Below, in pieces: positions 22,944-31,253 of a stretch of 31,452 bases of DNA. Position 1 is the stretch's first letter. Each line of letters opens with the position of its first letter. The translations under genes and the position numbers were made by a program. The notes under the pieces were generated by a model that saw only the letters and a program-made list of their open reading frames with translations, had not been told where the DNA came from and ran no database searches. Origin of the DNA: CAYZMH01 sp964479445 (lineage in GTDB: Bacteria > Bacteroidota > Bacteroidia > Bacteroidales > GCA-2748055); NCBI GenBank assembly GCA_964479445.1, contig CAYZMH010000036.1, positions 1 to 31,452 of the forward strand, read 5' to 3'.

Positions 22944-24161
22944 ATGCAGGCACGTTTTCGAAAAATTTTACTTTACAGTCTTACAGCACTGGTGGTAGTT
23001 GCCGGTGTGTTTATAATCACTCGCTATGTACCGTTTGGCACGGTGAGTGAGGGGGAATTTGAAGTTGCCGAAGTGGATGTGGGACAGGTGGTCTCAACGC
23101 TGCCGGCAGAGGGACGGGTGGAACCCGAAAGTGAAGTCCTGATCCTGAGTCCGGCTTCCAGCATCATCCAGAAGATCGTTAAAGATGTAGGGAGCAAGGT
23201 GGAAGCCGGTGAAGCGATCATGATCCTGGATCCGACCCCGATCCAGGAGGAGATTGATAAGTTGAAGGATCAGCTTGAGGTAAAGAAAAACAACCTGAGG
23301 AAAAACCAGTTGAATGCCCGAAGCACCCGGGTGGATCTGGATTATAACGTGGAGGTGAAAAAGCTTCGGATCGCTTCCCTGAAATCGGAGCTGGCAGACC
23401 AGAAACAGTTACTGGAAGTAGGGGGGATCTCCCCGGCGAAGTATGAAAAGACCAAGCAGGAGCTGGCGCTTGCGGAGAAAGACCTGGAGACCATTCGTTC
23501 GCGCAATTCCATCAGGTTACAGCAATTGCAGACCCAGGAAGAAGGGTTGAAACTCCAGATAGAGATTCAGGAAAAAGAGCTGGCCTACAAGGAGAAGCTG
23601 TTGAAAAAGATGATTATCCGGGCACCTTCTGACGGTATTATTCTCTCCATCGAAGGCAAAGTGGGGGAGAAGGTGAACCGGGATAAGCTGCTTGTGAAAA
23701 TGTCCAACCTCTCCAATTTCAAGATACACGCAACCACCGATGAGGATTACTCGGAGCATGTACGGACCGGCAGGCCGGTGATTATCCGCCTGGATGGGGA
23801 GGATTTATCCGGACAGGTAGGTAATGTAAGTCCGGTGATCAGTGACAAAAAAGTGGAGTTTGATGTCTACCTGGTGGAGAGTAATCACTGGAAACTGCGT
23901 CCCAACCTGTCGGTTCCCCTGAGGATTGTTCGCGAGCAGGCCGACAGCGTGTTGCGTATAAGAAAGGGGCCGGTTTTCCAGCGCTCCTATAACCACAGCC
24001 TTTACCGGGTGGAGGGGGATGTAGCGGTCAGGCAGAATGTAACAACCGGACTCCGGGGGGATGAGTATATTGAGATCACCTCCGGTGCGAGTCCGGGAGA
24101 CCGCCTGATCATCTCAGATATTACCCTTTTCAGGAACAAAGAGCAAGTTGAATTGGATTAA
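22944..24161 (+). CDS. MacA/RND-type periplasmic adaptor
   Basis: Efflux periplasmic adaptor, 405 residues, second membrane fusion protein of the cluster. An N-terminal anchor (about 8-27) is followed by a lipoyl half (GRVEPESEVLILSPASSIIQKIVKDVGSKVEAGEAIMILD), a coiled-coil hairpin (about 95-215, with repeated Glu/Lys/Leu heptads), the second lipoyl half (MIIRAPSDGIILSIEGKVGEKV) and beta-barrel and membrane-proximal domains. It resembles MacA-like adaptors that serve MacB-type ABC transporters, and no signal for RND-specific partners is visible. The TolC-family gene starts 12 bases downstream, so the two form a duo of adaptor and outer-membrane channel. No MacB or RND pump is next to it. The nearest ABC pair (1497-5437) is 17 kb away. 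Confidence 0.92.
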   Translation: MQARFRKILLYSLTALVVVAGVFIITRYVPFGTVSEGEFEVAEVDVGQVVSTLPAEGRVEPESEVLILSPASSIIQKIVKDVGSKVEAGEAIMILDPTPIQEEIDKLKDQLEVKKNNLRKNQLNARSTRVDLDYNVEVKKLRIASLKSELADQKQLLEVGGISPAKYEKTKQELALAEKDLETIRSRNSIRLQQLQTQEEGLKLQIEIQEKELAYKEKLLKKMIIRAPSDGIILSIEGKVGEKVNRDKLLVKMSNLSNFKIHATTDEDYSEHVRTGRPVIIRLDGEDLSGQVGNVSPVISDKKVEFDVYLVESNHWKLRPNLSVPLRIVREQADSVLRIRKGPVFQRSYNHSLYRVEGDVAVRQNVTTGLRGDEYIEITSGASPGDRLIISDITLFRNKEQVELD

Positions 24162-24173
24162 TCCCGTTATTGC

Positions 24174-25682
24174 ATGCGTTTTTTGACTCGTAATACCATA
24201 ATTGCAGGTATGATCCTTCTTTTCTCGTTACAGGGAATAAGAGGACAGGAAAGTGTATGGGGTGATACGCTGCAGCTTTCGCTGAGGAACGTAATTGACC
24301 TTGCTGTTACCCAGTCTTCTGATGTGAAATATGCCCAGAACCGGAATGTGAACACCTACTGGAGGTATAAAAATTTTCAGACCAACTTCCGGCCGCAGCT
24401 TGTACTGACCGGGGATGTGCCTGACTTCACCAACAGTCAGACCCCTGTAACCCAGCCCGACGGGTCCATCAAGTTTATCAAAGTATCCCAGCTGAAGGCG
24501 TCAAGTAACCTGGCGCTGAACCAGTCCATTGCACGTACCGGAACCAGGATCTATGCTGCTTCTTCGGTTTACGGGATCAATGATCTGAATGCCGGTACAA
24601 CAGAATTTTCGGGTAGTCCCGTCTACATTGGTTTTACCCAGCCCATTTTCTCCTATAACTGGATGAAGTGGTATAAAAAAAGGGAGCCTTTGATCTATGA
24701 GGAATCACAGCGTGATTACCTGGAGACCATGGAAGAGATTGCCTTACGGGCAACTTCCCGCTTCTTTAACTACCTGAAGATCCAGACCAACTTCATGCTG
24801 GCAAAGAACAACCTGAAGAACAGTGAAGACAACCTGAATATTGCTAAAGTGCGCCAGGAACTGGGCACCATTTCGGAGAATGATTTTTCCCGCATACGGT
24901 TGTCGGTTCTCAATGCCAGGAAGGCACTTCGGAAGGCGGAAATGGATCTGAAAAATGCCGATTTCCAGCTTAAATCCTATATCGGACTGGACCAGGAAAC
25001 GGATGTGGAACTTATTATTCCGCTGGATATGACACTTTTCCGGATTGATCCACAGCAAGCGTTGAAGCAGGCCAAGGAGAACAAGGATGACATAATCCGG
25101 TTTAAACGACGTTTAATGGAGGCAGATCGCGACCTGGAACGAGCCAAAAGGGAGAACAGCCTGAACCTTACCCTGAGGGGAAGTTACGGACTGTCCAACT
25201 CATCGGAGGTATTTGGCGGGGTTTATAAACAGCCGGAGCAGCAACAGTATCTCAAGCTCTCCATGAGCATCCCGATCCTTGACTGGGGAAGATCCGCATC
25301 GCAGGTCAGACTGGCGGAGTCGCAGCGTGACCTGGTAATCTTTGATGTGCAAAAAGACCGGGAGGATTTTGAACGCGAAGTGATCGTGCAGGTAGAGAAG
25401 TTCAACCTGCTGAAGGATCAGTTGCGTACAGCTAAAGAGGCTGATAAGGTGGCTGAAAACGGGTATAAGATTGCCCTCAAAAAGTTTCAGAACGGGGAGA
25501 TCAGCATCACCGATCTGAATATTTCTCTCAATGAACGCGAGTCGGCAAAGCGCGATTACATTCGTTCCATAGAAGACTACTGGGAGTCGTTCTTTATGAT
25601 ACGGATCATGACGCTCTACGATTTCGAGTACGAGCAGAAGATTCTCTATGACAATCCGATGCTTGAGGAAGGTAGGCGCTGA
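24174..25682 (+). CDS. TolC-family outer-membrane efflux protein
   Basis: Outer-membrane channel of 502 residues. Signal peptide 1-24 (MRFLTRNTIIAGMILLFSLQGIRG), then LSLRNVIDLAVTQSSDVKYAQN, the typical first helix of the OEP/TolC repeat. Two OEP repeats are visible: helices about 195-260 (NLKNSEDNLNIAKVRQELGTISENDFSRIRLS) and about 400-470 (KVAENGYKIALKKFQNGEISITDLNISLNERESAKRDY), the last being the strongly conserved FxxGxxxxxDL/xxA motif region. It would trimerise and connect to the adaptor encoded just upstream. Its stop lies 10 bases from that of the convergent xylA gene. No periplasmic partner pump is encoded here. Confidence 0.93.
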   Translation: MRFLTRNTIIAGMILLFSLQGIRGQESVWGDTLQLSLRNVIDLAVTQSSDVKYAQNRNVNTYWRYKNFQTNFRPQLVLTGDVPDFTNSQTPVTQPDGSIKFIKVSQLKASSNLALNQSIARTGTRIYAASSVYGINDLNAGTTEFSGSPVYIGFTQPIFSYNWMKWYKKREPLIYEESQRDYLETMEEIALRATSRFFNYLKIQTNFMLAKNNLKNSEDNLNIAKVRQELGTISENDFSRIRLSVLNARKALRKAEMDLKNADFQLKSYIGLDQETDVELIIPLDMTLFRIDPQQALKQAKENKDDIIRFKRRLMEADRDLERAKRENSLNLTLRGSYGLSNSSEVFGGVYKQPEQQQYLKLSMSIPILDWGRSASQVRLAESQRDLVIFDVQKDREDFEREVIVQVEKFNLLKDQLRTAKEADKVAENGYKIALKKFQNGEISITDLNISLNERESAKRDYIRSIEDYWESFFMIRIMTLYDFEYEQKILYDNPMLEEGRR

Positions 25683-25692
25683 TCTCTACTGA

Positions 25693-27024
25693 TTAGCGAA
25701 TATACTGGTTGATAATCGATTCATACAACTCCTGTTTCCCGCTGATCATTTCCGGCTCATCCAGTTCCCCGGCCAGGTTGCGCAGATCCTCCAGGGTCAG
25801 CTCCCCCTTCTCGAAGCGGGCTCCCTCTCCCCGGTCAAAGCTGGCATAGCGTTTTTTCCTGAGCGAACGGTAGGGTGAGTTTTCCAGCAGGTTGTGGGTA
25901 ATTTCAAAGGCGCGGGCGAAGGCATCCATTCCGGCAATGTGTGCGATGAACATATCGTCCAGGTCGGTGGAGTTCCTTCGCAGTTTGGCATCGAAATTAA
26001 CGCCTCCTGAAGAGAAGCCTCCTGCTTCCTGGATCACCAGGAATGCCTCCACCAGTTCGTATAGATCGATGGGGAACTGGTCAGTATCCCATCCATTCTG
26101 GTAATCTCCCCGGTTGGCATCAATGCTGCAGAAAAGATCGTTGTCGACTGCAACCTGGAGTTCATGCTGGAAAGTGTGACCGGCCAGGGTAGCGTGGTTC
26201 ACCTCTATATTGAGCCGGAAGTCGCGGTCGAGTTCGTACTTCCGCAAAAAACCGATCACCGTGGAGGTGTCATAGTCATATTGGTGCTTGGTGGGCTCCA
26301 TCGGTTTGGGTTCGATGAGGAAGGGTCCTGTAAATCCGTTTTTACGGGCATAGTCCCTGGCCATGTGCAGGAATTGAGCCAGGTGCTCCTGTTCACGTTT
26401 CATATCGGTATTGAGCAGGGACATGTACCCTTCGCGGCCTCCCCAGAAGACGTAGTTCTCACCGCCAAGGGCTATGGTGGCATCCAGGGCGTTTTTCACC
26501 TGGGCCCCCGCGCACGCGAGGACATTGAAATCAGGATTGGTGGCAGCCCCGTTCATATAGCGGGGATGAGAGAATACATTGGCCGTACCCCAGAGCAGTT
26601 TCACACCCGAGGCTTCCTGTTTAGCTCTGGCGTAATCAACCATGGTATGCAGCCTTTTCTCATAATCGGCCACGGTAGGGCCTTCATCCACCAGGTCTAT
26701 ATCGTGAAAACAGTAGTAGGGGGTTCCCAGCTTGGTAAAGAATTCGAATGCTGCATCCATCTTCTCCTTGGCGCGGACCATGGGATCGTTATGGACGTCC
26801 CAGGGGAACTTTTTGGTGCCCGGACCAAACGGATCACCGCCCGTTCCGCAGAAAGTATGCCAGTAAGCCACTGCAAAGCGCAGGTGCTCTTTCAGGGTTT
26901 TGCCGGCGATGATCTTATTTTCGTCATAATACTTGAAGGCGAGGGGATTGTCCGACTCTTTGCCCTCATACCTGATCTTCCCGATACCCGGAAAGAATTC
27001 TTTGTCTCCTTTGACTGGTTCCAT
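25693..27024 (-). CDS. xylA: Xylose isomerase
   Basis: Converts D-xylose to D-xylulose in the cytoplasm; 443 residues, the class II length. FFPGIGKIRYEGKESDNPLAF (10-30) is the class II N-terminus. Catalytic His107 and Asp110 lie in CFHDIDLVDEG, Trp/Glu residues in FWGGREGY (193-200), and Mg-ligand residues in LIEPKPMEPTKHQYDYD (236-252). The frame extends upstream to 27081, but the family starts KEFFPGIGKI, so ATG 27024 (MEPVKGDKEFF) is preferred; the upstream extension overlaps the end of xylB by 40 bases. It begins 17 bases after the xylB stop and is the last gene of the operon. It ends convergent to the TolC-like gene with no visible terminator between. Confidence 0.97.
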   Translation of the reverse strand: MEPVKGDKEFFPGIGKIRYEGKESDNPLAFKYYDENKIIAGKTLKEHLRFAVAYWHTFCGTGGDPFGPGTKKFPWDVHNDPMVRAKEKMDAAFEFFTKLGTPYYCFHDIDLVDEGPTVADYEKRLHTMVDYARAKQEASGVKLLWGTANVFSHPRYMNGAATNPDFNVLACAGAQVKNALDATIALGGENYVFWGGREGYMSLLNTDMKREQEHLAQFLHMARDYARKNGFTGPFLIEPKPMEPTKHQYDYDTSTVIGFLRKYELDRDFRLNIEVNHATLAGHTFQHELQVAVDNDLFCSIDANRGDYQNGWDTDQFPIDLYELVEAFLVIQEAGGFSSGGVNFDAKLRRNSTDLDDMFIAHIAGMDAFARAFEITHNLLENSPYRSLRKKRYASFDRGEGARFEKGELTLEDLRNLAGELDEPEMISGKQELYESIINQYIR

Positions 27025-27041
27025 ATTGCAGTTTGTTGGTT

Positions 27042-28535
27042 CTAATGAATTTGCATGCACGTAGTTAAAATATGTTTCCACTTATCGTAAGCGATTCTTA
27101 CTTCAGACTGAAGCTTCATATCGGGTTCGATTACCATTAACTTCCGGAGGTTTTCAAAGGCATCCTCAAAGGCATTGTAGATGCCCGCACCGATGCCCGC
27201 ACCTTTCGCGGCACCCATCGATCCGTCGGTATCATAGAGTTCAATGGTTGCGCCGGAAATGGAGGCAAGCGTATCACGAAATACCGGGCTGAGAAACATA
27301 TTGGAATTCCCGGCACGGATCACGGAAGGTTCAATACCGATTTGCTTCATGATCATCATCCCGTAATGGAAGGCATAGACAATACCCTCCTGGGCAGCCC
27401 TTGCAAGGTGTGCTTCGCTGTGAAGATTAAAATCGATGTGGTGGATGGATGCTCCGATATCCTGGTTTGAAAGCATACGCTCGGCTCCGTTTCCAAAAGG
27501 TAGCATCATGATTCCCTCGGATCCCGGAGCAATATTCTGTATCATGTCGTTCAGAGCCGCGTAATTTACCTCCCTGGAAGTGATATTATTTTTTAACCAC
27601 GAATTTTGAATACCTGTTCCATTGATGCACAGCAATACTCCAAGGCGGTTGATTTCCGGACTGTGATTGACGTGGGCAAACGTGTTAACCCGGCTCGCGG
27701 GGTCGTATTTTACTTCATCGCTCACTCCGTAAACCACACCGGAGGTTCCGGCTGTAGCTGCAATCTCGCCCGGATTGAGGACGTTGAGAGAAAAGGCATT
27801 ATTGGGCTGGTCACCGGCCCTGTAGGAGACGGGTGTCCCCTTGAGAAGACCGAGTTCTTCAGCGGCGCCTGCCGTGAGGCGGCCCTGCTCGGCGAAGGTG
27901 GGTACGATACCGGGAAGCATGGAACGATCGATCCCGTAGTGGTCGAGCAGGAACGATGCCGGTTCGTTTGCCTGAAAATCCCAGAAGATACCTTCAGACA
28001 GGCCGGATATGGTGGTGTTGATCTCGCCGGTCATCCGCATGCTGATATAGTCGCCCGGCAGCATGATTTTATCGATCTTTTCGAAGATTGCCGGTTCATT
28101 TTCCTTTACCCACCTGAGTTTGGATGCGGTGAAGTTGCCCGGGGAGTTGAGCAGACTGGAAAGGCAGCGCTCCCCTCCCAGTTGCGCGAAGGCTTTATCT
28201 CCTGTCTCCACGGCACGGCTGTCGCACCAGATAATGGAGGGACGCAGCACCTCCTGTTGCCGGTCCACCATCACCAGTCCGTGCATCTGGTAAGAGATCC
28301 CGATGGCCTTGATCTCGGCCGGATCGATTTCGGCTGTGAGAATCGCCTCATCGGTGGATAGTTTCAAATTCGACCACCATTGGCCGGGATCCTGCTCCGC
28401 CCACCCTTTTTGCGGTGCGGAGATTTTCATTTCCCGGCGGGGATTGTAAGCCGAGGCAAGGCACATTCCGGTTTCGGCCTGTATGATGCTGGCTTTCACC
28501 GATGAGCTTCCGATATCATATCCGATAAGGTACAT
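27042..28535 (-). CDS. xylB: Xylulokinase
   Basis: FGGY-family kinase, 497 residues, phosphorylating D-xylulose to xylulose-5-phosphate with ATP. YDIGSSSVKA (6-15) is the phosphate-1 motif. SYQMHGLVMVD (81-91) carries the MHG motif of xylulokinases. The catalytic base is Asp242 in YRAGDQPNNAFS. Late motifs GATIELYDTDGSMGAAKGAGIGAGI fit the FGGY C-terminal signature, although the last helix reads GAGIGAGIYNAFED rather than the enterobacterial form. It starts 2 bases after the regulator's stop codon and precedes xylA by 17 bases, so all three share one transcript. Other FGGY sugars (ribulose, fuculose) are possible from sequence alone, but MHG and xylA make xylulose by far the best call. Confidence 0.96.
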   Translation of the reverse strand: MYLIGYDIGSSSVKASIIQAETGMCLASAYNPRREMKISAPQKGWAEQDPGQWWSNLKLSTDEAILTAEIDPAEIKAIGISYQMHGLVMVDRQQEVLRPSIIWCDSRAVETGDKAFAQLGGERCLSSLLNSPGNFTASKLRWVKENEPAIFEKIDKIMLPGDYISMRMTGEINTTISGLSEGIFWDFQANEPASFLLDHYGIDRSMLPGIVPTFAEQGRLTAGAAEELGLLKGTPVSYRAGDQPNNAFSLNVLNPGEIAATAGTSGVVYGVSDEVKYDPASRVNTFAHVNHSPEINRLGVLLCINGTGIQNSWLKNNITSREVNYAALNDMIQNIAPGSEGIMMLPFGNGAERMLSNQDIGASIHHIDFNLHSEAHLARAAQEGIVYAFHYGMMIMKQIGIEPSVIRAGNSNMFLSPVFRDTLASISGATIELYDTDGSMGAAKGAGIGAGIYNAFEDAFENLRKLMVIEPDMKLQSEVRIAYDKWKHILTTCMQIH

Positions 28536-28537
28536 AG

Positions 28538-29266
28538 CTAAAAATTGTATTCAAAGATTTCTAACCGGTTTTGTTCATACAGATCCCTGTCAAAGATATA
28601 GAAACGGGCAGGTTTATGAGGTACCCCTGCCTGCCTTTCATTCAGGGGGAGAATATAAGGGGCTTTCAGTAATTTTTTCCTGAAATTCCGGTTATCCAGG
28701 GGATGATCCAGGATCACTTCATAGAGGGTCTGGATCTGGCGGATGGTGAATTTCCATGGGAGCAGCTCAAAGCAGATTGGAGCAAAGTGCACCTCTTTCT
28801 GGAGCGCTTTCTGTCCTGCCTGGATAATCTCCCGGTGATCAAATGCCAGGGTGGGCAGGGCGTGAACCGGGTGCCATGAAGCTCCTGCACGCAGCGCATT
28901 CTCTCTTTTACTTTCATCGATTCGAACCATGGAAAAGAATGCGGTAGTTACAATCCTGTTAACAGGTAATCCGGTGGTCTCCCTGAGCCATTGAAGATCA
29001 TGCGGTGCCCTGATCCGGTCGGGTCTGCCAAAAACCGCAAATTGATGCAGAAAGAGATCCTCCAGTCCGGTAAGATGAGTCAGAATCCGTTCAGCTGCTC
29101 CCTGTAAGTCCTCCGTATCATAGATGAAGTCACCCGGCAGTTTGTAATCCTTCCCCCGGGTTGTGTTTCTCTCGATAAGCAACACCTTCAGGTATTCCCC
29201 GGTGAAACCAAACACGACACAATCTACCGAGAGATGTGGATTAAGTGCATGTTCATGCTCATGCAT
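28538..29266 (-). CDS. NUDIX/NrtR-type sugar-responsive transcription regulator
   Basis: Regulator of 242 residues: a NUDIX-fold ligand-binding domain (about 11-150) and a C-terminal winged helix (about 160-235, KFTIRQIQTLYEVILDHPLDNRNFRKKLL). Bacteroidota members such as AraR sense sugars or their phosphates. The Nudix box is broken: Gly45 and Gly67-Leu68 are present, but the Glu positions of REUxEE are Ile61, His64 and Leu65, so hydrolysis is not expected, as in known regulators. First of three genes with xylB (2 bases downstream) and xylA, so it probably controls xylose use and its own expression. The N-terminus HEHEHALN is odd. The likely signal is xylose or xylulose-related, by position only. 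Start ATG 29266 lies almost at the predicted transcript start. Confidence 0.88.
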   Translation of the reverse strand: MHEHEHALNPHLSVDCVVFGFTGEYLKVLLIERNTTRGKDYKLPGDFIYDTEDLQGAAERILTHLTGLEDLFLHQFAVFGRPDRIRAPHDLQWLRETTGLPVNRIVTTAFFSMVRIDESKRENALRAGASWHPVHALPTLAFDHREIIQAGQKALQKEVHFAPICFELLPWKFTIRQIQTLYEVILDHPLDNRNFRKKLLKAPYILPLNERQAGVPHKPARFYIFDRDLYEQNRLEIFEYNF

Positions 29267-29270
29267 GAGC

Positions 29271-29302
29271 TAAATGTACACATTTCATATGGAAACGCCA
29301 AA
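29271..29302 (-). promoter_or_regulatory. Promoter of the NUDIX regulator-xylBA operon
   Basis: On the minus strand TTTG (29299-29302) is followed by a 20-base spacer and TACATTTA (29271-29278), one mismatch from TTTG-N19-21-TAnnTTTG. The predicted transcript start falls within a few bases of the ATG at 29266, giving little or no leader. Confidence 0.6.
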
Positions 29303-29303
29303 C

Positions 29304-29324
29304 TTAGCGTAAAATATACGTTAA
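29304..29324. promoter_or_regulatory. Palindromic operator candidate next to the xylose promoter
   Basis: A 21-base imperfect palindrome with TTA-n-CGTA and TACG-n-TAA half-sites (16 of 21 positions symmetric) begins 2 bases upstream of the -33 box and covers the stop codon of the histidine kinase. Its place and size suit a dimeric NUDIX/winged-helix regulator. Whether it is the cognate site is inference. Confidence 0.5.
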
Positions 29325-31099
29325 GGTTGACTGGCGGAGAACCGGAGGATAAAGGTTGTGCCTTTGCCGGGCTGGCTTTCCACAGTGATCGAGCCGTTGT
29401 TCTTGGTTACAAATTCTTCACAGACGATCAGGCCCAGGCCGGTGCCGGTCTCACCTGCTGTGCCGGCTGTGCTGGTTACTTTATCCAGTTGAAAAAGTCT
29501 GGATTGTTTGTCCCGGGGAATCCCTATTCCCGTATCGGTAACTTTTATGATGGTGTCGTTACCTGATGCTTTTCCCGCCAGGGTGATCGTTCCGCCTTCG
29601 TTGGTGAACTTAATGGCATTGCTTGTAAGGTTACGAAGGATGGTATGAAGCATGTTTTTATCGGCATAGACCCGGAGTTCCTCAGGGATATCATCGACCA
29701 GTTGGATGTTCTTGTTACCTGCGTGCAGTTTTTGAAGGTTAATGACCTCCCCGGCCACCTCCTTCACTTTAAAGGTCCCCGGATTTATCCTGATGCGGTC
29801 GGTTTGTGACCGTGCCCACTCCAGGAGGTTTTGCAGCAGCTGGTAGGCGGAAGCAGAGGATATATTGATCATGTCAATAAATTCGCTCAGTTTCTCTTTG
29901 TTGAATTCATCGATATTGGTTTTCATCAACTCGGTGAATCCCATAATGGAGTGGAACGGGTTTTTAAGATCGTGTGCAATTATACTGAACAGGCGATCCT
30001 TGGTAGCATTCAGGGTGCTGAGTTCATCCCGCTGAGTCTCGATCTCTTTTTTCTGCTCCTTGATCTGTTCTTCTGCTTTCTTCAGATCGGTTATATCGGA
30101 ATCGATCAGGATCAGGTAATCGATTTCATCGTCCTGGTTCATGATTGGTGTAATGTTGGTCTGGTACCATCTCTCTGCACCGTCTTTGTCCTTCGACCAG
30201 GAGTTATAGGTGTAGGGTTTACGAGTGATGTTGACCTGGTTCAGGATGGCGGAGATATTGATATTGGAGGAGTTATCTCTCAGGTTCTCCCCGTAGAGTG
30301 TAACATACTCTTTAAGGTTGTACCCGTACAAATCTTCAAATCCTTTATTGACCCAGAGGAAATTGGCATTACCATCCATGATCACCACCACGTTTTCTGT
30401 GTGGCTTGCCACCAGTGAGAGGCGCTCCAGTTGTTTGTTGGCTTCCATGAGACTCTCCGACTGGGCATTCAGTTCTTCGGCCATCTGCTGGATCTCCTCC
30501 TGACGCTCCTCCAGCAACACGTTGCTCTCCTGGAGGTTTTCGCTTTTTATCTTCAGCTCTTTCTCAATCTCCTTCTGCGGGGTAATATCCCTCCCGATTC
30601 CAACGATACCAATCACTTTGCCGTCCTTATCTTTGACCGGGATCTTGGTGGTGGAGATGGTGATCTCGTTTTTCTCCATGTCCAGTCCGGGCTCCTCTTT
30701 CCCGATCATGGGTTTGCCTTCCCGCATGATCCGCTGCTCATCGTCGTAATACGCTTTAGCAAGCCCGGGTCGGTAAAACTCAAAATCGGTCTTATCGATA
30801 AGCCGGGCCGTGTCATTGGCACCCATAATTTCGGCTACATGCCTGTTGGCGATGATAAACCGGCTTTCCCGGTCTTTGAAATAGATGCGGTCGGGCATGC
30901 TGTTTATCAGGAGTGAGAGAAGTTCACGCTCCTTGATAGAAGCCGACAGGCGGGATTGCGACAGCCTTTTCCGCAGGATGGAAAAGCGGATGATCATGAG
31001 TGCCAGTCCGGCCACCAGCAAAACGGTCACTGCCAGTACGACAGCAAACAAAATTGGATCAGGATTCTGAAAAATTGATTTTGTTTGCCATGCAAACAT
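29321..31099 (-). CDS. PAS-PAS sensor histidine kinase, orphan
   Basis: Membrane-bound sensor kinase of 592 residues. One membrane segment (15-37), a PAS domain (about 60-175, with NSMPDRIYFKDRESRFIIAN), coiled coil (178-228), a second PAS domain (about 229-340, with GNANFLWVNKGFEDLYGY), coiled coil (340-365), HisKA with phospho-acceptor His376 in IIAHDLKNPFHSI, and HATPase_c with N-box Asn494 (LTSNAIKF), G1 DTGIG (522-526), G2 GTGLGL (552-557). DHp is the HisKA type. No receiver domain and no response-regulator gene is within the window, so it is an orphan as seen here. The stop lies 54 bases before the ATG of the xylose regulator on the same strand. The N-terminal cytoplasmic face and signal are unknown. 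Confidence 0.92.
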   Translation of the reverse strand: MFAWQTKSIFQNPDPILFAVVLAVTVLLVAGLALMIIRFSILRKRLSQSRLSASIKERELLSLLINSMPDRIYFKDRESRFIIANRHVAEIMGANDTARLIDKTDFEFYRPGLAKAYYDDEQRIMREGKPMIGKEEPGLDMEKNEITISTTKIPVKDKDGKVIGIVGIGRDITPQKEIEKELKIKSENLQESNVLLEERQEEIQQMAEELNAQSESLMEANKQLERLSLVASHTENVVVIMDGNANFLWVNKGFEDLYGYNLKEYVTLYGENLRDNSSNINISAILNQVNITRKPYTYNSWSKDKDGAERWYQTNITPIMNQDDEIDYLILIDSDITDLKKAEEQIKEQKKEIETQRDELSTLNATKDRLFSIIAHDLKNPFHSIMGFTELMKTNIDEFNKEKLSEFIDMINISSASAYQLLQNLLEWARSQTDRIRINPGTFKVKEVAGEVINLQKLHAGNKNIQLVDDIPEELRVYADKNMLHTILRNLTSNAIKFTNEGGTITLAGKASGNDTIIKVTDTGIGIPRDKQSRLFQLDKVTSTAGTAGETGTGLGLIVCEEFVTKNNGSITVESQPGKGTTFILRFSASQP

Positions 31100-31171
31100 A
31101 ATAGATCGCTTTTATCAGATGGATTTTCGTCTATGTGTCCTGCCGGAACAGGCTTTTTATCCCGCACGAAT

Positions 31172-31194
31172 ATAACTATTTTTTAGTAAGTTAT
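31172..31194. repeat. AT-rich inverted repeat between dctM and the kinase gene
   Basis: ATAACT (31172-31177) pairs with AGTTAT (31189-31194) around 11 bases. It sits in the 154-base spacer between the permease and kinase genes. Nothing else convincing was seen in that spacer; a -7-like TATATTCG on the minus strand (31167-31174) has no -33 partner. Confidence 0.3.
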
Positions 31195-31253
31195 TCCACC
31201 CGCTGAATTGAAAAATCCCGGAATTTACGTGCACATTAACCTTTTGGACCGGT

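Noticed and set aside
26164..27045. 293-codon plus-strand frame over xylA
   Set aside because: Antisense to a gene with all xylose isomerase motifs.
27606..28361. 251-codon plus-strand frame over xylB
   Set aside because: Antisense to a clear FGGY kinase; no domain of its own.
31093..31100. TATGTTTG as a -7 box for the histidine kinase
   Set aside because: It overlaps the kinase's own ATG and has no TTTG at -33; likely coincidence.
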